A stretch of 6,221 nucleotides of DNA from Chloroflexota bacterium (GTDB lineage Bacteria; Chloroflexota; Dehalococcoidia; UBA3495). Each line of letters opens with the position of its first letter. The stretch's first letter is position 1. Location: positions 1 through 6,221 of the forward strand of contig JACZRM010000108.1 in the NCBI GenBank assembly GCA_022576105.1, written 5' to 3'. A program made the translations under genes and the position numbers. The notes under the pieces are model-generated. The model saw only the letters and a list, made by a program, of their open reading frames with translations, was not told the DNA's origin and made no database searches. Positions 1 to 4,416 of the stretch are shown piece after piece.

Positions 1-113
1 GCATCCACAGCGCCAGCTAAAAGGCAGTGTTATAAGTGTCCTAATCCCTCGCCCCAGCCCCTCTCCCTGAGGGCTGATTGCACGACACTTTGTGGTGGGG
101 CCTAATAATACCC

Positions 114-136
114 CCTTCTCCCTCGATGGGAGAAGG
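114..136. repeat. Perfect 9-bp stem hairpin
   Basis: CCTTCTCCC (114-122) and GGGAGAAGG (128-136) are perfectly complementary around the five-base loop TCGAT. No run of T follows on either strand, so it does not look like an intrinsic terminator. It is more likely one arm-pair of the interspersed repeat occupying this spacer. Confidence 0.7.
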
Positions 137-141
137 CCGGG

Positions 142-164
142 CCTGTCCTGAGCCTGTCGAAGGG
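142..164 (+). repeat. 23-bp repeat-like element nested in another repeat
   Basis: The element starts CCTGTCCTGAGCC and ends TGTCGAAGGG. It interrupts AGAAGGCCGGG|ATGAGGG, a motif found uninterrupted at 252-269. A diverged relative lies on the opposite strand at 2104-2122, where the minus strand reads CCTGAGCGAAGTCGAAGGG. Presence at two places, plus a filled and an empty site, suggests a small mobile or recombining sequence. The exact edges are ambiguous because GGG occurs at both junctions. Confidence 0.5.
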
Positions 165-307
165 ATGAGGGTGATACCCCTCGCTTCAGTCCTCTCCCAC
201 CAGGGGCGAGGATGCCGTTAACTAAAACTGTCGTGTAATAAGCCCAGTGGAAGAAGGCCGGGATGAGGGCTTAAACACACCCCTAACGTTTAACGGAAAC
301 ATCCTCT

Positions 308-312
308 GAAGG
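308..312 (+). promoter_or_regulatory. Ribosome binding site of holB
   Basis: GAAGG lies seven bases before the ATG at 320. It supports that ATG as the start codon. Confidence 0.7.
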
Positions 313-319
313 CAAACCT

Positions 320-1339
320 ATGTGGCAAGTCTACGGTCAAGACCATATCCTCAAGCAGCTTGAGCCCAGCTTGGCGCAGGGGCGGCTGGCCCACGCCTAT
401 TTGCTGGTCGGCCCGGCCCACATTGGCAAGATGACGCTGGCCCTGGGCTTAGCGCAAGCGGTGAACTGCGCCCAGGGTCAGGCGGCGCCCTGCGGCGATT
501 GCTCCCATTGCCTCCGCATTGCGCAAGGAAAGCATGCCGACGTGCGGGTGATCGGTGTAACCCAGCGCGACGAAAACGGGCCTACTCGCACCGTAATAGG
601 TATTGCCGATATCAAGGAATCGCTGCACCAGGCCAGTCTGAAACCTTTTGAGGGTCGCTGCTCGGTGATCATCTTCGACGGGGCCGAGCTGATGAGCGAT
701 GAAGCGGCCAACGCCCTGCTGAAAACCCTGGAGGAACCGCCGCCCCAGGTTCTGATCCTGCTGCTCACCGCCAACGAAGACGCCCTACTGCCCACTATTC
801 TCTCCCGCTGTCGGCGCCTGAACCTTCAGCCGGTGGGTAAAGACCAGATGGTCGAAAGGCTAACCGTTGAGCATGAAGTCCCTCTGGAAATGGCCCAGCG
901 GCTGGCGCTGATGTCGCGCGGTTGTATCGGGTGGGCGATCAACGCAGTCAATGACCCTCAGATACTGGAGCAGCGAGCAGCGGATATTCAGCAAATCAAG
1001 GAAACTTGTCAGATTGGACTGCAACAGCGATTCAACTATGCCAATGAACTGGCAGTCCGTTTCTTCAGAGACCGCGATTCCACCAAGGAGCTGCTATATC
1101 TGTGGCTGCGCTGGTGGCGCGACCTGGTGCTGATCAAGGAGGGGGTTGAAGAGTATGTCCAAGACCAGGATGAACTTACTCACCTGCGCCTACAGGCAAG
1201 TCAGCTATCCACGCTCCAGATAGTGGGCTTCATCAAAGCACTGAACCAAACGCTGGAGGCGCTGGACAGCAATGCCAACCCCAGATTGGCCCTGGAGGTG
1301 CTGATGCTGAACCTGCCAGCCGCCAGAATTGAAGTTTGA
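320..1339 (+). CDS. holB: DNA polymerase III subunit delta' (clamp loader)
   Basis: This 339-residue protein has the length and domain order of the delta' subunit of the bacterial clamp loader, which with delta and tau/gamma loads the beta sliding clamp onto primed DNA in the cytoplasm. Visible signs are the N-terminal AAA+ fold, a P-loop relic GPAHIGKMT (31-39), a zinc module of Cys50, Cys58, Cys61 and Cys64, a Walker B-like segment VIIFDGAEL (116-124), the family signature LLKTLEEPP (133-141) and an SRC arginine-finger motif (162-164). The P-loop is degenerate: Met38 replaces the usual Ser/Thr after Lys37, and His34 replaces a glycine. That fits delta', which generally does not hydrolyse ATP, better than the longer, ATP-binding DnaX, the main alternative. 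The start ATG has a good ribosome site. The gene ends 19 bp from the convergent HNH gene with no clear terminator between them. Confidence 0.92.
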   Translation: MWQVYGQDHILKQLEPSLAQGRLAHAYLLVGPAHIGKMTLALGLAQAVNCAQGQAAPCGDCSHCLRIAQGKHADVRVIGVTQRDENGPTRTVIGIADIKESLHQASLKPFEGRCSVIIFDGAELMSDEAANALLKTLEEPPPQVLILLLTANEDALLPTILSRCRRLNLQPVGKDQMVERLTVEHEVPLEMAQRLALMSRGCIGWAINAVNDPQILEQRAADIQQIKETCQIGLQQRFNYANELAVRFFRDRDSTKELLYLWLRWWRDLVLIKEGVEEYVQDQDELTHLRLQASQLSTLQIVGFIKALNQTLEALDSNANPRLALEVLMLNLPAARIEV

Positions 1340-1358
1340 CCCCCCGGCCACTGGCAGA

Positions 1359-1961
1359 TTAACCGGTGATGCTCCAGGGAACGTAGGGGCGCCACTGCTC
1401 CAGGATTACGTAATTCTGCAGCATTCGGTAGGGATTGGGCTGGGGTTTCTTGGGTTCTCGCATCAGCCGCATGTTGGCCTCGGCCGGTGTCCTGCCGGCC
1501 TTCCGCAGGTTACATTTGGGGCAGGCTGCCACCACGTTTTCCCAGGTGTGGGGGCCGTTCAGCCGTCGCGGCACCACGTGGTCCAAGGTCAAGTCCTGGG
1601 TCTTCTTCTGACAGTACTGGCAAGTGTACCGGTCACGCAGAAAAATTTCCTTCTTGGATAGCTTCCGGGGCGCATAGGGCCGCTTGACCAGGTAAACCAG
1701 ACGGATGATCGAGGGGACGTCAAATACGGCGGTTACAGTGTGGATTTCACCATTGTGGTTTTCCAACAATTCGGCCTTGCCCTTGCCGACCAGGACAATG
1801 GCCCGTCGGGAGGTGCAGATGTTGACCGGAACATAGTTGAGGTTCAGCACCAACACCGGGCAGGTTAGCACATTGCGCGCCGGGGAGAGCGGACGAGTAT
1901 CGTCGTTTTTTAGATCAGACTCGTCCGCCACAGGTTGACCAGTTTTAGCGCGTCTAGCCAC
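1359..1961 (-). CDS. HNH endonuclease-family protein
   Basis: This 200-residue protein carries a C-terminal HNH (beta-beta-alpha metal) nuclease module: a zinc pair CQYC (114-117), the catalytic LDHVVPRR (126-133, His128), WENVVAACPKC (140-150) with a second zinc pair Cys147/Cys150, then NLRKAGRTP (151-159). The last position of the HNH triad is Asn151, the common HNN variant. Before it lies a roughly 60-residue conserved-looking domain around VLVLNLNYVPVNICTSRRA (36-54), and the first 30 residues are polar and probably disordered. Single-gene proteins of this architecture are widespread in bacterial chromosomes without restriction or phage neighbours; their role is not established and a DNA-processing role is only inferred. 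The start is GTG, chosen because GAGGT lies nine bases upstream and a promoter sits just beyond. The gene is transcribed alone, convergent with holB. No methylase, integrase or Cas partner is present. Confidence 0.88.
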   Translation of the reverse strand: MARRAKTGQPVADESDLKNDDTRPLSPARNVLTCPVLVLNLNYVPVNICTSRRAIVLVGKGKAELLENHNGEIHTVTAVFDVPSIIRLVYLVKRPYAPRKLSKKEIFLRDRYTCQYCQKKTQDLTLDHVVPRRLNGPHTWENVVAACPKCNLRKAGRTPAEANMRLMREPKKPQPNPYRMLQNYVILEQWRPYVPWSITG

Positions 1962-1970
1962 CTGCTCTGT

Positions 1971-1975
1971 ACCTC
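1971..1975 (-). promoter_or_regulatory. Ribosome binding site deciding the GTG start of the HNH gene
   Basis: On the minus strand GAGGT ends nine bases before the GTG at 1961-1959. No ATG is available in a suitable place, so this site is the main reason for choosing GTG. Confidence 0.55.
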
Positions 1976-2004
1976 GATCAGATTAGGGTGAGCATCCAGC
2001 CCCG

Positions 2005-2034
2005 ATTATATACCAATTGGGAAATCCTCGTCCT
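2005..2034 (-). promoter_or_regulatory. Sigma70-type promoter of the HNH gene
   Basis: The minus strand has a perfect -10 box TATAAT (2010-2005) and, 18 bp upstream, a weak -35 box AGGACG (2034-2029, three of six matches to TTGACA). Transcription would begin near 1998, giving a leader of about 37 bases that contains the GAGGT ribosome site. The spacing and position relative to the gene make this a good candidate, but it rests on consensus matching alone. Confidence 0.55.
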
Positions 2035-2040
2035 ATGTTT

Positions 2041-2122
2041 CCGCTTAGCGGTTCCGAGCCTAACGCCTGCTCCGCGTGGGGGCAGGCTGGGCCCGTTCTT
2101 CACCCCTTCGACTTCGCTCAGG
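2041..2122. repeat. Hairpin cluster with diverged interspersed repeat copy
   Basis: This part of the 254-bp spacer has three structured pieces: CCGCTTAGCGG (2041-2051); a 23-base hairpin at 2065-2087 in which GCCTGCTCC pairs with GGGGCAGGC apart from one wobble pair; and CCCTTCGACTTCGCTCAGG (2104-2122), the reverse-strand relative of the 23-bp element at 142-164. It lies upstream of the HNH promoter and downstream of the CvpA-family gene, a typical landing place for interspersed repeats. No coding potential is evident. Confidence 0.5.
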
Positions 2123-2148
2123 AGAGACTCTAATTTCTCCACTGGATG

Positions 2149-2202
2149 CGGCAGAAGGGGCTGCCGTCTACCTTAGTAGCTGGACGGCAACGCCGGTTTG
2201 CC
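2149..2202 (-). repeat. Overlapping inverted repeats downstream of the CvpA-family gene
   Basis: Three hairpins share arms: CGGCAG (2149-2154) with CTGCCG (2161-2166); TGCCGTC (2162-2168) with GACGGCA (2183-2189), with a possible inner CTAC/GTAG stem; and GGCAA (2186-2190) with TTGCC (2198-2202). Neighbouring hairpins cannot form together. The set begins 14 bases past the stop codon of the leftward CvpA-family gene, so it could end or stabilise that transcript. There is no U-rich tail, so I do not call a standard intrinsic terminator. Confidence 0.4.
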
Positions 2203-2215
2203 ACCGAGGAGGGCA

Positions 2216-2866
2216 TTATTTTGGCTTGGTGAGCGGGGAGCCTGGCTCGGTGTCCACGATATCCTTGAGCTTTCCCGGCAGGTCACTTGGAAAATCACTG
2301 GGTAATTTGTTTGGAAAATCACTGGGTAATTCAATGGGTAATTCACTGGGCAGCCCGCTGGAAAAGTCCTTGGCCTTCTGGTTCCAATCGCCTGGAATCA
2401 GCTTGATGCCTCGCGTCACGACGTCGAAGTTGTCGGCCAGGAACGTGCCCAGCGGCGAATCTTCGATGGTTTCTCGAACGCCCCCAACCGGGAACTTTTG
2501 CAGGCCGGTGAGTATTCCCGACAGCAAGACGAATCCGATGAGCAGGCCAATGGCTGCGCCGACCAGATTATTGGCCAGCCCAGCCAGGGGAATGATGCCG
2601 ATGGCCGTTTTGACCAGTCTGCTGAGCACCCCGCCAATGATCGTGAGGGCCAGGAAGATGGCGATGAACGCGGCCACCGTCTGAACGTTTTCATTATCGG
2701 ATATGAAGGAGAATAGGTTGCCCACCGGTCCGGCTATTCGGCTGGAGAGGGCCAGGCCCACCAACACCACAACCAGCGGCACCACCATGCGAATGATTCC
2801 AGTTTTGAATCCCCACAAGGAGGTACCGCCCCAAACCACCAACACTAATATATCTATCCAGTTCAT
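2216..2866 (-). CDS. CvpA-family inner-membrane protein with Pro-rich repeat tail
   Basis: This 216-residue protein opens with MNWIDILVLVVWGG, matching the start of the CvpA (colicin V production) family, and has four predicted membrane segments at about 5-25, 28-46, 63-85 and 95-121, the usual family layout. CvpA proteins are small membrane proteins of poorly understood function, linked in enterobacteria to colicin V export and envelope stress. After the membrane domain comes a soluble stretch (125-171) and then an unusual tail: seven consecutive four-residue units of the form [L/F]-P-x-x at 172-199, ending in a charged C-terminus. That tail makes the protein longer than typical CvpA of around 160-180 residues. 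The ATG start has only a weak purine-rich GGAAAAG before it. It is probably transcribed from its own promoter at 2933-2962, 115 bp after the PAP2 gene on the same strand. No colicin gene is nearby. Confidence 0.85.
   Translation of the reverse strand: MNWIDILVLVVWGGTSLWGFKTGIIRMVVPLVVVLVGLALSSRIAGPVGNLFSFISDNENVQTVAAFIAIFLALTIIGGVLSRLVKTAIGIIPLAGLANNLVGAAIGLLIGFVLLSGILTGLQKFPVGGVRETIEDSPLGTFLADNFDVVTRGIKLIPGDWNQKAKDFSSGLPSELPIELPSDFPNKLPSDFPSDLPGKLKDIVDTEPGSPLTKPK
2270..2353 (-). repeat. In-frame tandem repeat encoding seven [L/F]Pxx units
   Basis: On the minus strand this 84-bp stretch encodes LPSE-LPIE-LPSD-FPNK-LPSD-FPSD-LPGK, seven 12-bp units. Within it a 21-base sequence is identical at 2287-2307 and 2311-2331, a 24-bp period, which points to recent duplication by slippage or unequal recombination. 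All unit lengths are multiples of three, so copy-number change would keep the frame. Confidence 0.85.
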
Positions 2867-2908
2867 ATCTTTTCCATGGGCCTGTCCTAGCGCTCGGCCA
2901 GCGTTTCA

Positions 2909-2923
2909 CCGGCATTTCGCCGG
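2909..2923 (-). promoter_or_regulatory. Hairpin in the leader of the CvpA-family gene
   Basis: CCGGC (2909-2913) and GCCGG (2919-2923) pair around a five-base loop. If transcription starts near 2926, this lies at the very 5' end of the message. That is a place where stems often protect mRNA, but no such role is shown here. Confidence 0.35.
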
Positions 2924-2926
2924 ATC

Positions 2927-2962
2927 GATACAATTGTATCCTGAGAAACTCACAGTTGTCTT
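2927..2962 (-). promoter_or_regulatory. Candidate promoter of the CvpA-family gene with a palindrome over its -10 box
   Basis: The minus strand has a -10-like TACAAT (2938-2933, five of six matches) and, 18 bp upstream, AAGACA (2962-2957, four of six matches to TTGACA). The -10 box sits inside the perfect 14-bp palindrome GATACAATTGTATC (2927-2940). The predicted start near 2926 gives a leader of about 60 bases. The palindrome could be a repressor site, or simply a consequence of an AT-rich symmetric -10 box. Confidence 0.45.
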
Positions 2963-2981
2963 GCGCAGTCGGTTGTTTCCT

Positions 2982-3635
2982 TCAGTCGGTCTGCTTGCTA
3001 ACCAGACGCTTTCTAATCCAAATAAGTTCCCCCAGCACGATTGCACTGTAGAGATAGGCGCCCAGAACGTCGCTGGGCCAGTGGAATCCTAGATACACTC
3101 GAGACGCGCCCATCACCAGAACCAGCAGCAGCAGCGCGACCTGCAAGCTGCGGCGCGTCACCGGATGCTGGACCCAATCTTGAATCACCAGAATGGCGAC
3201 ACCGCAGAAAATGGCGGCGAATACGGCATGCCCGCTGGGGAAACTGGACAGCTTGAGGCCGGTATCCACCAGGAAATAATCCGGGCGGGGCCGTTCCACC
3301 ACAAATTTGAGGGCGATTCCCCCGATGATAAAAAGCCCGCCCAGCAGTGCGACCTTCGCGTCGGTCAGTCGTTGGGTCAGCGATAGAACGACGACGGCGG
3401 AGATGGTCAGGCCGATTGCGACCGGCGCCGAACCGACCTGAGAGAGGGCTTTGCCGATGGCGGTCAACCAGGGGGTCTGCAATGATTGAAATTGCAGCAA
3501 CGCCCACTCATCCCCGGGAAATTGGGGAAAGACGGTCGCCAGGACGAATACCGCGACGGTTAAGGCGATCAGCGCCCAGCGGCCCCAGGGATTCCATAAC
3601 GCCCAGATGGAGGGAATGCCCGTGTAGAGATTCAT
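2982..3635 (-). CDS. PAP2-superfamily membrane phosphatase
   Basis: This 217-residue integral membrane protein has about six hydrophobic segments and the complete catalytic signature of the type 2 phosphatidic acid phosphatase (PAP2) superfamily: K-x6-RP (Lys110 to Arg117-Pro118), PSGH (133-136) and SR-x5-H-x3-D (Ser178-Arg179, His185, Asp189). The histidines act as general acid and phospho-acceptor in this family. Likely substrates are phosphatidic acid, phosphatidylglycerol phosphate or undecaprenyl pyrophosphate; the sequence does not decide among them. I start it at the ATG at 3635 because longer versions run into the opposite-strand cmk gene. No ribosome site precedes this ATG, and a -10 box ends just nine bases before it, so the message is probably leaderless. 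It is divergent from cmk-plsC, which fits a lipid-phosphate role by context only. Confidence 0.92.
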   Translation of the reverse strand: MNLYTGIPSIWALWNPWGRWALIALTVAVFVLATVFPQFPGDEWALLQFQSLQTPWLTAIGKALSQVGSAPVAIGLTISAVVVLSLTQRLTDAKVALLGGLFIIGGIALKFVVERPRPDYFLVDTGLKLSSFPSGHAVFAAIFCGVAILVIQDWVQHPVTRRSLQVALLLLVLVMGASRVYLGFHWPSDVLGAYLYSAIVLGELIWIRKRLVSKQTD

Positions 3636-3643
3636 TGCGGTCA

Positions 3644-3671
3644 AGTATATCCCAGGGCTGGCTGGCGTCAG
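3644..3671 (-). promoter_or_regulatory. Promoter of the PAP2 phosphatase gene
   Basis: The minus strand has -10 TATACT (3649-3644, five of six matches), a 16-bp spacer and -35 CTGACG (3671-3666, four of six). The expected start point is at about 3636-3638, within a few bases of the ATG at 3635, leaving essentially no untranslated leader. Its -35 box is separated by only two bases from that of the opposing cmk promoter. Confidence 0.6.
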
Positions 3672-3673
3672 GT

Positions 3674-3701
3674 AGGACACCTGGAGGCTCAATGCTATAA
3701 T
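3674..3701 (+). promoter_or_regulatory. Extended -10 promoter of cmk-plsC
   Basis: A perfect -10 TATAAT (3696-3701) is preceded by TGC, forming an extended -10 TGnTATAAT. AGGACA (3674-3679, four of six matches to TTGACA) lies 16 bp upstream. Transcription should start near 3708, which puts the upstream in-frame GTG (3706) at or before the start point and favours the TTG at 3727 as the translation start of cmk. The leader would be about 19 bases. Confidence 0.7.
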
Positions 3702-3716
3702 TCCGGTGTACCGGCA

Positions 3717-3722
3717 AGGAGG
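3717..3722 (+). promoter_or_regulatory. Strong ribosome binding site deciding the TTG start of cmk
   Basis: AGGAGG, a full Shine-Dalgarno core, stands four bases before TTG at 3727. It lies inside the longer GTG-started frame, which argues that the first seven codons of that frame are not translated. Confidence 0.75.
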
Positions 3723-3726
3723 GAAT

Positions 3727-4416
3727 TTGCCTAGACCGATCAATGTAATCGCTATTGACGGGCCAGCGGCGGCGGGAAAGACCGTGGTTGGACGGATGCT
3801 GGCCCACCGGCTGGGTTTCAAGTATCTGGACACCGGAGTCATGTATCGGGCCATCGCCTGGTTGGCCCGTCAGAAAGGCATTTCGCTTCAGGACGCGGCG
3901 GCGCTGGGTGATCTGGCCGAGAGCAGCCAATTCAGCGTGGAAGGCCAGGACAGCAGTCGGGTAACGGTGGGGGGGCAGGAACTGGGCGAGGAGCTGCGCG
4001 CCCCGGAAATATCCCAATTGGCTTCACAAGTGGCAGCGGTACCGGCGGTTCGTCGGGCCATGGTCCAACAGCAGCAAGCCATGGCCGGGGCCGAAAACAT
4101 TGTGATGGTGGGCCGGGACATCGGCACGGTGGTGCTGCCTCAAGCCGACCTGAAATTGTTCATGACCGCATCGGTGGAGGAGCGGGCCCGCCGTCGCTGG
4201 CGCGACCTGTGCCAGCAGGGCCTGGAGGTGGGCCTGGAGCAGGTATTGCAAGAAACGAAAGCCAGGGACCACCGCGATTCCACCCGGGAGGACTCACCTC
4301 TGATTCCGGCAGAGGGCGCCCTCATTGTCGATACCGAGGATTTGAGCGTGGAGCAGGCGGTGGATTTTATTCTGAAGTGGGTCAAGGCTGGAGCGGACCC
4401 AGGAGCGAATCAATGA
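3727..4416 (+). CDS. cmk: Cytidylate kinase (CMP/dCMP kinase)
   Basis: This protein of 229 residues, a normal length for the family, phosphorylates CMP and dCMP with ATP to give CDP and dCDP, feeding nucleic-acid and CDP-activated lipid synthesis in the cytoplasm. It shows the P-loop DGPAAAGKT (11-19), the YLDTGVMYRA substrate-site motif (33-42), LRAPEISQLAS (90-100) of the CMP-binding insert, VGRDIGTVVLP (128-138), the arginine-rich lid RARRRWRD (153-160) and KARDHRDSTREDSPL (178-192), whose arginines and aspartates contact nucleotide phosphates and base. The start is TTG, with AGGAGG upstream, rather than the GTG at 3706, which lies at the predicted transcription start. The stop overlaps the plsC start as ATGA, indicating an operon with coupled translation. 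The last nine residues or so look non-conserved. Confidence 0.96.
   Translation: MPRPINVIAIDGPAAAGKTVVGRMLAHRLGFKYLDTGVMYRAIAWLARQKGISLQDAAALGDLAESSQFSVEGQDSSRVTVGGQELGEELRAPEISQLASQVAAVPAVRRAMVQQQQAMAGAENIVMVGRDIGTVVLPQADLKLFMTASVEERARRRWRDLCQQGLEVGLEQVLQETKARDHRDSTREDSPLIPAEGALIVDTEDLSVEQAVDFILKWVKAGADPGANQ

Larger units (their letters stand above)
1..319. repeat. Repeat-rich non-coding region upstream of holB
   Basis: No reading frame here looks like a protein gene. The sequence is a patchwork of short C-rich and G-rich motifs that pair with or copy each other: AGCCC (56-60) with GGGCT (71-75), CACGACA (81-87) with TGTCGTG (230-236), a 9-bp hairpin at 114-136, CCTCGC (179-184) with GCGAGG (206-211), CCGTTAA (215-221) with TTAACGG (290-296), and an AGAAGGCCGGG...ATGAGGG motif present twice (131-171 and 252-269). 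This is the look of short non-autonomous interspersed repeats of the kind found in many spacers of some bacterial genomes. I infer that class; I cannot name the family. No convincing promoter for holB could be picked out, although one should lie here or further left. Confidence 0.6.

Noticed and set aside
20..280. CRISPR array or tandem-repeat array at the left end
   Set aside because: The repeats are irregularly spaced, of mixed orientation and too few. There is no regular repeat-spacer pattern and no cas gene.
1340..1358. Bidirectional terminator between holB and the HNH gene
   Set aside because: The 19-bp gap has a C run and GCCA/TGGC-type symmetry, but no adequate stem and no T tract in either direction.
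1329..1661. 110-residue plus-strand frame antisense to the HNH gene
   Set aside because: It mirrors the HNH coding sequence. The opposite strand has CxxC, LDHVVPR and CPKCNLRK, and this frame has no ribosome site or domain signs.
2966..2990. CAGTCGGT direct repeat (2966-2973 and 2983-2990) as an attachment site or operator
   Set aside because: Eight bases repeated once, partly inside the PAP2 stop region, is easily chance. No integrase or flanking structure supports a role.
3636..3854. N-terminal extension of the PAP2 phosphatase up to 290 residues
   Set aside because: The added 73 residues run through the cmk promoter and antisense to the cmk P-loop region, show no family features, and the 217-residue form already holds all catalytic motifs.
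3508..4017. 169-residue minus-strand frame overlapping cmk and the PAP2 gene
   Set aside because: It is a shadow of two genes whose motifs are unmistakable. It contains no recognisable domain and crosses the divergent promoter region.
4209..4412. Longer plsC frame starting inside cmk (297 residues)
   Set aside because: The extra 68 residues are an out-of-frame reading of the conserved cmk lid region. The ATG at 4413 has a ribosome site and matches the family length.
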